Translations under genes and position numbers: made by a program
Assembly: GCA_040081265.1 (NCBI GenBank)
Contig: JBEBGV010000003.1
Coordinates: 1 to 64,000 of the forward strand
Length of the DNA: 64,000 nt
Direction of reading: 5' to 3'
DNA from: JBEBGV01 sp040081265
GTDB taxonomy: Bacteria; Acidobacteriota; Vicinamibacteria; Vicinamibacterales; UBA2999
Notes under the pieces: model-generated
Told to the model about the DNA's origin: nothing
What the model saw: the letters and a program-made list of their open reading frames with translations, nothing else
Databases searched by the model: none
Shown: piece after piece, positions 26,238-37,454 of the stretch
Position numbering within the stretch: position 1 is the first letter of the stretch
How the letters are laid out: each line of letters begins with the position of its first letter

Positions 26238-27721
26238 GCGGCGCCTTGCGCAGGGCTGTGCTCGCCGTGGTCGTGACGGTCGGAATCGGTGCGTACGCGT
26301 CGCTCGCGGCGCAGACCCCGGCGCGCGAGTGGCCGTCTGAGCGGGCACCGGCGCCACTGCAGGCGCGCGAAGCAACCTTCCCCCCGTACGAGATGCGCAC
26401 GCTCGCCAACGGCATGCAGGTCGTCACGGTGCTGCATCATGAACAGCCGGTGATCAGCATGCGGCTGCTGGTTCGAGCCGGATCGGCGCGGGATCCCCAG
26501 GGGAAGCCAGGTGTTGCCGACCTCGTCGCGGCGTTGCTCGATCAGGGCACGACCACTCGTTCGTCCGAGGACATCGCCGATCAGATCGACTTCATCGGCG
26601 GCGCCCTCGGCACCGGTGCGGGCTCCGACCTGACGTTTGCCAACACGCTGGTGATGAAGGACTCGTTCGGTTTCGGCATGGAACTGCTGAACGACGTCGT
26701 CCGCAACCCGGCCTTTGCGGCCGAGGAAATCGATCGTCAGAAGGAACAGGGCATCTCGGCCCTGCAGGTGAACAGTCGCGATCCCGACTACATCGCCGAT
26801 GCGGTGTTCAATCGCCTCGTCTACGGCTTCCACCCGTACGGCATGCCCGGCGGAGGCACCGCAGAGACCATCGGCCGCATCTCGCGCGAGGATCTGCTGG
26901 CCTTTCACCGCCAGTGGTTTGTCCCGAACAACATGGTGCTGGCCATTGTCGGCGACGTCACGAGCGACGAGGCATTCGGCACCGCCGAGCGGGTCTTCGG
27001 CAACTGGGCGCGCGCGGAGGTGCCTCCGGTTCTCGCGACGGAGCCACCTGCGCCGACGCGGCGCCTGCTGGTGATCGACAAGCCAGACTCGGTGCAGACC
27101 GAGATTCGGATCGGAGCCATCGCCATCCCGCGGCGACATCCCGATTACCTGGCGTGGGATCTGGCGGTGAAGATTCTCGGTGGTGAAGGCGCCAATCGTC
27201 TCCACCAGGTGCTCCGTTCGGCCCGGGGGCTGACCTACGGTGCCGAAGCCGACACCGACGCACGCAAGGACGCTGGCGCCTATGTCGCGCAGACGGACAC
27301 CCGCACGGCCACGACCGTCGAGGCGTTGCGGCTGGCAGTGGACGAGTTCACACGTCTGCAGCGTGAGAAGGTCGGTCTGCGCGAGCTGACCGAGGCACAG
27401 GCGTATCTGTCAGGCAGCTTTCCCCTGACCATCGAAACCCCCAACGAGATCGCCACGCAGATTCTCAATGTGGTCTTCTACGGGCTGCCGGCCAACGAGG
27501 TGGGGACGTTCCGCGAGCGTGTGCTGAGCGTGACGCCTGACGACATCCAGCGCGTGTCGCGCGCCTACATTCGCCCGGATCGCCTGTCGATCGTCCTGGT
27601 CGGCAATGCCCGTCAGTTTGTCCAGCAACTGGCGGGGATGGGCTTCTCCAGTATCGAGATCATCGGCATCGACCAGATCGACCTCATGTCTCCCACGCTC
27701 AAGAAAGCCGCCCGCCGCTAG
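26234..27721 (+). CDS. M16 family peptidase partner, non-catalytic subunit
   Basis: 495 aa with a signal peptide (to SLAAQ). The M16 fold is clear (LANGMQVVTVLHHEQPVISM; GDVTSDEAF), but the zinc motif position reads VADLVAALLDQGT, without His or Glu. The C-terminal half keeps SARGLTYGAEADTD, matching the Arg-Tyr pair that binds substrate in partner subunits. ATG 26234 overlaps the catalytic gene by 4 bp, so the two are probably translated together and form a heterodimer. Confidence 0.9.
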   Translation: MSGALRRAVLAVVVTVGIGAYASLAAQTPAREWPSERAPAPLQAREATFPPYEMRTLANGMQVVTVLHHEQPVISMRLLVRAGSARDPQGKPGVADLVAALLDQGTTTRSSEDIADQIDFIGGALGTGAGSDLTFANTLVMKDSFGFGMELLNDVVRNPAFAAEEIDRQKEQGISALQVNSRDPDYIADAVFNRLVYGFHPYGMPGGGTAETIGRISREDLLAFHRQWFVPNNMVLAIVGDVTSDEAFGTAERVFGNWARAEVPPVLATEPPAPTRRLLVIDKPDSVQTEIRIGAIAIPRRHPDYLAWDLAVKILGGEGANRLHQVLRSARGLTYGAEADTDARKDAGAYVAQTDTRTATTVEALRLAVDEFTRLQREKVGLRELTEAQAYLSGSFPLTIETPNEIATQILNVVFYGLPANEVGTFRERVLSVTPDDIQRVSRAYIRPDRLSIVLVGNARQFVQQLAGMGFSSIEIIGIDQIDLMSPTLKKAARR

Positions 27722-27733
27722 TCGGGCCTGCGC

Positions 27734-28897
27734 GTGAACGACACGCCCCTTCGGGTCATGCTCTCCTGCGCGGAACCGTCAGGAGACCTGTATGCCGGTG
27801 CCCTGACATCGGAACTGCGCGCACGTGCGCCAGGCACGCAGGTGTTCGGCTTCGGCGGTGATGGTTTCGAGCGCGCCGGGGGGGAACTGCTCGACCACTT
27901 CCGCGGCTTGTCGGTGACCGGGCTCACCGAAGCGCTGCCGTTCATCCCTCGCTTCTATGGCCTGCTCCGACGACTCAAGGCTGCGGCCGCTGAACGTCGG
28001 CCTGATGTGTTTGTCGCCATCGATGCTCCCGACTTCAACTTCTTCCTGTTGCGGGCGCTGAAGGGGCTCGGCATTCCGGTCATCTACTACATCAGCCCGC
28101 AGCTCTGGGCATGGCGGGCCAGGCGCATGCGGACGATGCAGCGGTTCGTCGACCGTGTCCTGGTCATCTTTCCGTTCGAGGAGGCAATCTACGAGAAGGC
28201 GGGTGTGCCCGTCACCTTCGTCGGTCATCCACTCGTGGACATGGCGAAAGCCACCGCGACGCGGACAGCCTTCCTGACCGAACTCGGGTTGAACCCGGCT
28301 GCACCGACGCTCGCCATCCTGCCTGGCAGTCGGACCAATGAAGTCGCACGAATTGCGCCGACAATGGCCGGGGCGTTGCCGGGCATCCGAGCGGCGGTGC
28401 CGGACCTGCAGTGCGTCATTGCCTGCGCGCCGCACCTCACCAGCGCGGCGTTCGACGTGTTCGGGACCGGCCCGGGAGCTCCGGCGCGCGTGACCGGCCG
28501 GACAGACGATGTGCTGGCGGCGAGCGATGTGGTGCTCACCGCGTCTGGAACGGCGACCGTTCAGGCGGCACTCCACGAGAAACCCATGGTCGTGGTTTAC
28601 CGTCTCTCTCCACTCACGTATCGTCTTGGGAAGCCGCTTGTTCGCGTGGACACCTACGCGATGGCCAACCTCGTGGCTGGAGAGCGGCTGGTGCCCGAGC
28701 TGATTCAGGATGATTTCACGCCGCAGCGGGTCACTGACGAAGTTGTGACACTGTTGACCAGTTCCGACCGGCACAGCGCGATGCGGCAGGGGTTGCAGCG
28801 GGTACGGACGCGCCTGGGCGCGCCCGGCGCCAGCGGTCGGGCCGCGGACGCCGTCTTGCAAGTAGCTCGTGAGCATCGGAAGAACGTCCGCTTGTGA
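27734..28897 (+). CDS. lpxB: Lipid-A-disaccharide synthase
   Basis: 387 aa family 19 glycosyltransferase that joins lipid X and UDP-diacylglucosamine at the inner membrane. The conserved CAEPSGDLYAGAL, FVAIDAPDFNFFLLRALK, YYISPQLWAWRARRM, FVGHPLVD, LPGSRTNEVARI and TASGTATVQAAL segments are all present. The start is GTG 27734, 12 nt after the M16 partner gene. It closes a run that begins at the YdjM-like gene. Confidence 0.96.
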   Translation: MNDTPLRVMLSCAEPSGDLYAGALTSELRARAPGTQVFGFGGDGFERAGGELLDHFRGLSVTGLTEALPFIPRFYGLLRRLKAAAAERRPDVFVAIDAPDFNFFLLRALKGLGIPVIYYISPQLWAWRARRMRTMQRFVDRVLVIFPFEEAIYEKAGVPVTFVGHPLVDMAKATATRTAFLTELGLNPAAPTLAILPGSRTNEVARIAPTMAGALPGIRAAVPDLQCVIACAPHLTSAAFDVFGTGPGAPARVTGRTDDVLAASDVVLTASGTATVQAALHEKPMVVVYRLSPLTYRLGKPLVRVDTYAMANLVAGERLVPELIQDDFTPQRVTDEVVTLLTSSDRHSAMRQGLQRVRTRLGAPGASGRAADAVLQVAREHRKNVRL

Positions 28898-28910
28898 GTC
28901 CAAATTGGTA

Positions 28911-28936
28911 CGTAGGGCGGGTCGGAACGACCCGCC
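28911..28936. repeat. Palindromic repeat (GGCGGGTC family)
   Basis: GGCGGGTC (28916-28923), loop GGAAC, GACCCGCC (28929-28936). The left flank GTAGG at 28912-28916 is the family arm. It sits 14 nt before ATG 28951, immediately upstream of the AGGGAGA ribosome site. Confidence 0.75.
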
Positions 28937-28950
28937 AGGGAGACCCTCGA

Positions 28951-29481
28951 ATGCGTGTATGGATTGTGATCCTGCTTCTGCTCGCCCCGATGCCGGCGCG
29001 TGCCACGGTGGTGCTTCCGGCAGACTTCGCCACGGTGGTGAACGGTGCGGATGTGATCGTGTCCGGTCGCGTCGTCGATGTGAGGTCGAGGCTGACCGAC
29101 ACCCGAGCGATTGAGTCGTTCGTCACGGTCGTCGTGAGCGAGACCGTCAAGGGGGCACCGAGCCAGACGGTGACCTTTCGTGTCCCGAACGGTACGGTGG
29201 GGCGATACCGGCGGATCACCGTCGGTGCGCCTGAGTTTGTCGAGGGCGACCGCGTGGTGCTGTTCCTGCGCGCGCGGGCGCCGAAGGTGCCGACGCTGTT
29301 CGGGTTGAGTCAGGGCGTGTATCGGGTCGCCTCCACAGAGTCCGGCGACATGGTGCTGCCGGCACCGGTGATGGCGCGCGGCGTGGCCGCCGAACGAGTC
29401 GTGCGCGGTGACCCCGCGCGTAAGGCGCTCCCGCTCGACGACTTCCTCCGCCAGGTGCGGACGGCGATGGAGGCCCGCTGA
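28951..29481 (+). CDS. Secreted protein of unknown function
   Basis: 176 aa. I start at ATG 28951 because it gives a proper signal peptide (MRVWIVILLLLAPMPARA) after AGGGAGA; a longer frame from 28894 would encode the palindromic repeat. The mature part looks like an OB-fold or beta-barrel domain (VNGADVIVSGRVVDVRS; TVTFRVPNGTVGRYRRITVG; GDRVVLFLRA), a pattern seen in uncharacterised exported proteins. The next gene, a matrixin-like protease, overlaps its stop by 1 nt, suggesting a joint role. Confidence 0.75.
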   Translation: MRVWIVILLLLAPMPARATVVLPADFATVVNGADVIVSGRVVDVRSRLTDTRAIESFVTVVVSETVKGAPSQTVTFRVPNGTVGRYRRITVGAPEFVEGDRVVLFLRARAPKVPTLFGLSQGVYRVASTESGDMVLPAPVMARGVAAERVVRGDPARKALPLDDFLRQVRTAMEAR

Positions 29482-30491
29482 TGCGACGCGCCACCAGCCT
29501 CGTGCGGGCAGCTGTCGTGTGCCTCGCCCTGGTCGTCTGCGCCTCATCGGCCGAGGCCTACCTCCAGTTCATCGTGCCCCTCCGCGGTATCCCGACGGTG
29601 CTGAAGTGGAAGCGGATGCCGGTAAGGTGGTTTGCGACCGACGCATCCGCCAGCGGTGTCCCGGCTGCTGCCCTTCAGGCGACCGCCGCCCACGCGTTCT
29701 CGTCGTGGGAGTCGGTGCCGACGGCGTCGATTTCCTTCGCCTATGTCGGCTTCACCGGCGCATCTCCGTTTGCCGACGACGGGTTGTCGGTGATCGGGTT
29801 TGCCAACGAGCCGGACGAAGACCGGACCCTGGCTGCGACAGGCTTCACGATCGACACCTTGACCGGCGAGATCGTCGAGTCCGACATCTTCGTGAACTCA
29901 GCGTTCCTGTGGTCAACCGCCAGCGCGGGCGATCCGGCGCGGTATGACCTCGAGTCGGTGCTGGTGCACGAGATCGGGCACTTCCTCGGGCTCGACCACT
30001 CGCTGGTCGGTGAAACCGAGCTGCTCGGGCCCGATGCCCGCCGCGTGCTCGCGTCGGGTTCGGTGATGTTCCCGATCGCCTTCGGGCGTGGCAACACGGC
30101 GGACCGTGCGCTGCAGCCTGACGACATCGCCGGGGTGTCGTCGCTCTACCCTGATGGCAGTTTCACGAGCGCGACGGGCACGGTGCGGGGGCATGTGCAG
30201 AAGAACGGGCGGGGTGTGTTCGGCGCCCACATCGTGGCGTTCAATGTCCAGACCGGCACGCTCATCGGCGGGTTCACGCTGAACACCTCAGGCGAGTACG
30301 AAATCATGGGGCTGTCGCCAGGGCCCTATGTCATACGTGTCGAGCCGCTGGACGACGCGTCGATCGAGAGCTTCTTCATTGCGAGCGACCCCGTGGACGC
30401 AAACTTTTCGGTGACCTACGCCGACCGACTGATCATCGTCGGCGCTGGTGGCGTGACCAGTTCAGTCGACATCACTGTGAGGGCGAAGTGA
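29481..30491 (+). CDS. Matrixin-like (M10A) secreted zinc metalloprotease
   Basis: 336 aa. A signal peptide (to SSAEA) precedes the catalytic domain with the metzincin motif HEIGHFLGLDH (about 163-173) and a downstream Met-turn in GSVMFPIAFG. The catalytic part ends at the typical DDIAGVSSLYP (about 215-225). The C-terminal 100 residues form a CarboxypepD_reg-like beta-sandwich (GTVRGHVQKNGRGVFGAHIV; NTSGEYEIMGLSPGPYVI). No long propeptide cysteine switch is visible. The target protein is unknown. Confidence 0.9.
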   Translation: MRRATSLVRAAVVCLALVVCASSAEAYLQFIVPLRGIPTVLKWKRMPVRWFATDASASGVPAAALQATAAHAFSSWESVPTASISFAYVGFTGASPFADDGLSVIGFANEPDEDRTLAATGFTIDTLTGEIVESDIFVNSAFLWSTASAGDPARYDLESVLVHEIGHFLGLDHSLVGETELLGPDARRVLASGSVMFPIAFGRGNTADRALQPDDIAGVSSLYPDGSFTSATGTVRGHVQKNGRGVFGAHIVAFNVQTGTLIGGFTLNTSGEYEIMGLSPGPYVIRVEPLDDASIESFFIASDPVDANFSVTYADRLIIVGAGGVTSSVDITVRAK

Positions 30492-31180
30492 TGGCCCGGC
30501 TGGCAAGCGTGCTGCTGGTCGTGTGGCTGCTGCTCGGACTCGCCGCCGATGCCCACGCGCAGCGTGCGCGGGTTGCGGGTCCACCGAGGTTTGACATCAC
30601 GCTGGGGGCCGGGCTGGTCACTGGCGTGGCGCTTGGTGAGGCGTCGGCCAACCTGCGGTCGAACGCGACGACACCCCAGTCCTACCCGCTGTTTTCGACC
30701 AGCACGCGGCTCCTTCCGGCGCCCGTTGTTGATGTTCGTGTTGCGGGAGCCGTGACGAGCAGGGTGGCTATCGAAGGCCAGGTGCATTTCGGACAGCCTG
30801 AGCTGGAGACCGCGATCTCGGCCGACAAGGAACTGGCGCCCGACGTCACCGTGTCGGAGCGAGTGACTGAGACGCTGCTGGCCGGGGGCGTGCGTGTCAC
30901 CCTGGCCAACCTTGGCCGGCAGCCTCGCACCCTGCCGTATGTGTCCGGCGGCGTCGGCGTGCTGAGGCAGGCGCATGAAGAGGGCGGGGGAACCGAGCAG
31001 AGTTCGCTCGTCTATCTTGGCGGCGGTGTCAGGCATGCATTGTCGGTGCGCCCGGGCGGGCTCCCGCGCGTCGGAATTCGTGGGGACGTACAACTGCTGA
31101 TGGTCAAGGGGGGCCTGAGTGTCGACGACAAGATCACGCCGCAACTCTCGGTGACCGGGGGCGTGTTCTTCACCTTCTGA
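30491..31180 (+). CDS. Outer-membrane beta-barrel protein
   Basis: 229 aa with a signal peptide (MARLASVLLVVWLLLGLAADAHA). The mature sequence alternates hydrophobic and polar residues in strand-like segments and ends in the aromatic GGVFFTF, the usual Bam-dependent barrel signal. ATG 30491 overlaps the protease stop by 1 nt; GTG 30488 is an alternative. Together with the two preceding genes it forms a three-gene exported-protein unit. Family not recognised beyond OmpW/OmpA-like barrel. Confidence 0.75.
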   Translation: MARLASVLLVVWLLLGLAADAHAQRARVAGPPRFDITLGAGLVTGVALGEASANLRSNATTPQSYPLFSTSTRLLPAPVVDVRVAGAVTSRVAIEGQVHFGQPELETAISADKELAPDVTVSERVTETLLAGGVRVTLANLGRQPRTLPYVSGGVGVLRQAHEEGGGTEQSSLVYLGGGVRHALSVRPGGLPRVGIRGDVQLLMVKGGLSVDDKITPQLSVTGGVFFTF

Positions 31181-31187
31181 ACCGAGG

Positions 31188-31946
31188 ATGATCACCTTCG
31201 ACGGCGTGTGGTGTCGCCGCGGCACCCGCGACGTGCTCAACGACGTCAGCTTCACGGTGCTGGAAGGGGACACGCTTGCCCTCGTCGGGCGGAGCGGGGC
31301 AGGCAAGAGTACAGCCCTCAAGCTGGTCAACCGCATGCTTGTCTCCGACCGGGGACTGGTGTCGGTGGCGGGTCGCAACGTGCTCGAGCTGGATCCGATC
31401 GCGCTGCGCAGACAGACGGGCTACGTCCTCCAGGAGGTGGGCCTCTTCCCTCACATGACCGTGGCGCGCAACGTCGCGGTGGTTCCCACGCTGCTCCAGT
31501 GGCCGACCGATCGCATCGAGGCGCGCGTCGCCGAGTTACTGAACCTGGTGGGCCTGCCGGCGAGTGACTATGCCACGCGCTGGCCCCACGAACTCTCTGG
31601 AGGCCAGCGTCAACGCGTCGGCGTGGCCCGCGCCCTGGCCGCCGATCCTCCCGTGCTGCTGATGGACGAGCCATTTGGTGCGCTCGATCCCGTGACCCGC
31701 GTCGAGCTGCACGCCGAGTTCCGTGGAATCCAGAGCCGGCTGCGGAAGACGATTGTCCTCGTCACCCACGACATGCAGGAAGCCTGCGCCCTGGCCACAC
31801 GGATCGGTGTGCTGCACGAAGGCCGGCTTGTTGCCCTCGACACGCCGGAGGGGCTCCGGAGCTCGCGCGAGGCGGCCGTGCGGACGCTGTTCGACGCGAT
31901 GTTCGATGGCCGAGTCCCTGCGCTTCCGGGCATGGGCGAAATCTAA
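31188..31946 (+). CDS. Osmoprotectant-type ABC transporter ATP-binding protein
   Basis: 252 aa ATPase of the glycine betaine/choline/carnitine (OpuC/OsmV) class. Walker A is GRSGAGKST (about 34-42), the signature is ELSGGQRQRVGVARAL, Walker B is VLLMDEPFGALDP and the switch His is in VLVTHDMQEA. The C-terminus lacks the CBS domains of ProV/OpuAA, as in shorter family members. The stop overlaps the permease start by 1 nt, which fixes its partner. It energises uptake at the inner membrane. Confidence 0.92.
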   Translation: MITFDGVWCRRGTRDVLNDVSFTVLEGDTLALVGRSGAGKSTALKLVNRMLVSDRGLVSVAGRNVLELDPIALRRQTGYVLQEVGLFPHMTVARNVAVVPTLLQWPTDRIEARVAELLNLVGLPASDYATRWPHELSGGQRQRVGVARALAADPPVLLMDEPFGALDPVTRVELHAEFRGIQSRLRKTIVLVTHDMQEACALATRIGVLHEGRLVALDTPEGLRSSREAAVRTLFDAMFDGRVPALPGMGEI

Positions 31947-33478
31947 TGTCCGCACTGCTGGCATTCTGGGCGTCGCACGCCGAGGAGTTCTGGCGCCTCC
32001 TGGGTCAGCACGTACTGCTGGTGCTGGTATCGACTGGGCTTGCCGTGGCCATCGGGGTACCGGTCGGCATCGTCGCTGCTCGCCGACCGCGGGTTGGTGC
32101 GCCGCTCGCAGGGCTGGCCAGCCTGGTGCAGACCATCCCGAGCCTGGCGCTGTTCGGATTTCTCCTTCCGTTGCCTCTGGTCGGCGGGATCGGCGCGAGA
32201 ACGGCGCTGGTCGCGCTGATCCTGTACGCGCTCCTGCCGGTGATTCGGACGACAGCGGCCGGCCTCCTGGCGGTGGACAGGGCGGTTCTCGAAGCCGCTG
32301 ACGCGATGGGTATGACCTCGCGCGAGCGGTTGCTCCAGGTGGAACTGCCGCTCGCGTTGCCGACCATTCTTGCCGGTATACGCGTGGCCGCCGTCGTTGG
32401 CGTGGGCACCGTCACCATTGCCGCGGCGATCGGTGCCGGGGGACTTGGCGACTTCATCTATCGCGGCCTGGCGATGGTGGATCCGACCGTCATCCTGGCG
32501 GGCGCGCTGCCAGCCGCGGCGCTGGCACTTACTCTGGACGGTGTCCTGCTGGCGCTCGAGCGGTCCGTCGGTCGCCCGGGCCACGCCAGGCGACTTCGCT
32601 GGAGTGCGGCTGGCGCGCTGGTGGCGATCGCTGGTGGAATCGTCGTTGCCGCCTGGCCACGTCCCGACGCCATCGTGATCGGCTCCAAGAATTTCACCGA
32701 ACAGGTCCTGCTTGGGGAACTCCTCGCGCAGACGCTCGAACGTCACACCACGCTTCCCGTGGAGCGGCGGCTCAACCTCGGGGGCACGTTCATCTGCGAT
32801 CGGGCGCTGCAGAGCGGTGACATCGACATGTACGTCGAGTACAGCGGCACCGCGCTCACGGCCATCTTCAAGCAGCCGGTGAAAAGCAATGCCGCTGCTG
32901 TTCTCGACGACATCCGCGGGCGCTACGCGTCGAGCGGGCGCAGCGTGCTGGCGCCGCTTGGGTTCAACAACACGTTTGCCATCCTGGTGCGCTCGGCTGA
33001 TGCCCGTGCGCGAGGATTGTCGCGGCTCTCACAACTCGCCGAGCACGCGCCCGGATGGACAGCGGGGTTCGGCTTCGAGTTTCTCGAGCGCCAGGACGGC
33101 TATCCGGGTCTGGCCTCGGCCTACGGACTCCGGTTCCGCGAGGCCCCCCGGGTGATGGACCTCTCGCTGATGTACCGGGCGCTGGCGGGCGGGCAGGTGG
33201 ACGTCATCGCCGGTGACACCACTGCCGGTCTCATCGCCGCGCTCGACCTGACCGTGCTGCAGGACGACCGGCAGTATTTTCCGCCCTACGACGCCGTGCC
33301 GGTCGTCAACGCCGCCACGCTGTTGCGCCATCCCGAGATTCGTGCGGCGCTCGCACGACTGGACGGCCGGGTGACCGAGGCCGCCATGCGGCGCATGAAC
33401 AACGCGGTGGACGCCGAGAAGCGTGATCCGGCGGCCGTGGTGCGTGAGTTTCTCGACGCCCTCGACCGCGGAGTATGA
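31946..33478 (+). CDS. Fused ABC permease and substrate-binding protein (OpuB/OpuC type)
   Basis: 510 aa. The N-terminal permease (about 1-210) has several membrane helices and the EAA-like loop VLEAADAMGMTSRERLLQVELP. After one more helix near 215-235 comes a complete OpuAC-type binding domain (about 245-510) beginning IVIGSKNFTEQVLLGELLAQ and including DMYVEYSGTALTAI. The fusion tethers the binding protein on the periplasmic side. Likely ligands are quaternary amine osmolytes, judged from the family. It forms a two-gene transporter with the preceding ATPase. Confidence 0.93.
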   Translation: MSALLAFWASHAEEFWRLLGQHVLLVLVSTGLAVAIGVPVGIVAARRPRVGAPLAGLASLVQTIPSLALFGFLLPLPLVGGIGARTALVALILYALLPVIRTTAAGLLAVDRAVLEAADAMGMTSRERLLQVELPLALPTILAGIRVAAVVGVGTVTIAAAIGAGGLGDFIYRGLAMVDPTVILAGALPAAALALTLDGVLLALERSVGRPGHARRLRWSAAGALVAIAGGIVVAAWPRPDAIVIGSKNFTEQVLLGELLAQTLERHTTLPVERRLNLGGTFICDRALQSGDIDMYVEYSGTALTAIFKQPVKSNAAAVLDDIRGRYASSGRSVLAPLGFNNTFAILVRSADARARGLSRLSQLAEHAPGWTAGFGFEFLERQDGYPGLASAYGLRFREAPRVMDLSLMYRALAGGQVDVIAGDTTAGLIAALDLTVLQDDRQYFPPYDAVPVVNAATLLRHPEIRAALARLDGRVTEAAMRRMNNAVDAEKRDPAAVVREFLDALDRGV

Positions 33479-33509
33479 TCGCGGGTTGAGGACGAGGGTA
33501 ACGACAACG

Positions 33510-36215
<2,706 letters not shown>

Positions 36216-36218
36216 AAA

Positions 36219-36266
36219 ATGGGGTCGGAGGTCATTTAAAGAGGACACCATGGTTTCCGACCCCAT
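36219..36266. repeat. Inverted repeat spanning a translation start
   Basis: An 11-bp arm ATGGGGTCGGA (36219-36229) pairs perfectly with 36256-36266. The 26-nt loop contains GTCATTTAAA, the AGAGG ribosome site and ATG 36250. The second in-frame ATG (36265) lies in the right arm. The arms resemble GGGGTC-type dispersed palindromes of other bacteria. Confidence 0.7.
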
Positions 36267-36744
36267 GGTCATCAGGACGGCGACCACTGAAGACGTTTCG
36301 CTCATCCTCGCCTTCATTCAGGAACTCGCCGAATACGAAAAGCTTTCGCACGCCGTCGTTGCCACCGAGGCGTCGCTGCGGCGGGAACTCTTCGGTGAGC
36401 GGCCGGCGGCCGAAGTCCTGATCGCCGAGGTGGACGGCGCGGCGGCCGGCTTCGCGCTCTTCTTCCACAATTTCTCGACGTTCCTGTCCCGTCGCGGGAT
36501 CTATCTCGAAGATCTCTACGTGCGGCCGGCGTTCCGGCGACTGGGTATCGGACGCGCGCTGCTCACGCGTCTGGCCGGGATCGCCGTTGAACGCGACTGC
36601 GGGCGGCTGGAGTGGAGCGTGCTCGACTGGAACCAGAGTGCCTGGCGGTTCTACGAAAGTCTCGGGGCCGCGCCACTGGAGGACTGGACCACGTTCCGCC
36701 TCACTGGAGACGCGCTCATCGCCCTCGGAAGCCCGCGCCCGTAA
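36250..36744 (+). CDS. GNAT acetyltransferase, diamine/SAT1-like
   Basis: 164 aa acetyl-CoA-dependent acetyltransferase. Motif A is YVRPAFRRLGIGRALL; the HNFSTFLSRRGIYLEDLYV and VLDWNQSAWRFYESLGA segments resemble the spermidine/diamine acetyltransferase branch. AGAGG is 7 nt before ATG 36250; the alternative ATG 36265 starts nearer the conserved VIRTATTEDV but lacks a ribosome site. The first five residues are encoded by an inverted repeat. Substrate unproven. Confidence 0.85.
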   Translation: MVSDPMVIRTATTEDVSLILAFIQELAEYEKLSHAVVATEASLRRELFGERPAAEVLIAEVDGAAAGFALFFHNFSTFLSRRGIYLEDLYVRPAFRRLGIGRALLTRLAGIAVERDCGRLEWSVLDWNQSAWRFYESLGAAPLEDWTTFRLTGDALIALGSPRP

Positions 36745-36823
36745 AGTCCTGGCCCGCAGGAGCCGACTCTCTGGAGTACGCGGTGGAGTCCCCGACCGAC
36801 TCCCCGTGCTGGCGGAGGGGCGC

Positions 36824-37363
36824 ATGGGCTCACTTCGGGTGCTCCTGGGAGTCGATCGGCGGCAGGCGCTGGAATTCTTCGTCGTCGGACTGCAGGACGT
36901 CTGCACGGAGGACGTTGACCGCCAGGAACTGCTCTACAACGCGAGTGTGCTCGCCCACTGGACCCAGGTGTCCACCCAGTCCGACACCGAGATGCCGGCA
37001 CCGACCGACCTCGGCGATCTCTTCGACCGCTTCGTCCTCGACACCACGCTTTCCTCAGACGGGCCCATGATGGAGAACGCCGGAGCGCAGTGCCTGCTCC
37101 TGTCAGGGTTCTTCGAGGACCAGATGCGCGCCAGGCGTAACATCCGCTGGTACTCGGAGCTCGGTGCGGGGTTCTTCAGCCGGGCGGCCGCGTGTGAGTC
37201 CTCGAACCAGAAGGCGCGACTGCTCGAAACCCTGGCCCGGCACTTCGAGGTCTGGCGCCGCCGGCATGCGCGCCTGAGCCGCGAGTTGCGCGTGCAGCCC
37301 TACCTGCTCGCACCCTCCAGCAGGCCAGCCGCCGGGTCGCCGCTGACTCCTCCCACGGCGTAG
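36824..37363 (+). CDS. Conserved hypothetical soluble protein
   Basis: 179 aa, no signal peptide or membrane segment. I start at ATG 36824 because AGGGG lies 3-7 nt upstream and the sequence before it reads as non-coding. The protein looks mostly helical and carries HWTQVSTQSD, DTTLSSDGPMMENAGAQCLL and a basic stretch HFEVWRRRHARLSRELR. I do not recognise the family. It lies between a GNAT gene and a Ser/Thr kinase gene on the same strand. Confidence 0.65.
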   Translation: MGSLRVLLGVDRRQALEFFVVGLQDVCTEDVDRQELLYNASVLAHWTQVSTQSDTEMPAPTDLGDLFDRFVLDTTLSSDGPMMENAGAQCLLLSGFFEDQMRARRNIRWYSELGAGFFSRAAACESSNQKARLLETLARHFEVWRRRHARLSRELRVQPYLLAPSSRPAAGSPLTPPTA

Positions 37364-37454
37364 ACGGCGTCGTCTGCTCCCCGTCGATCAGCTCGTGCCC
37401 GTGCTCGAATCTCGGGCGTCGGCGCGGAGCCGTGTGGCAGAATCTGCACGCGAC

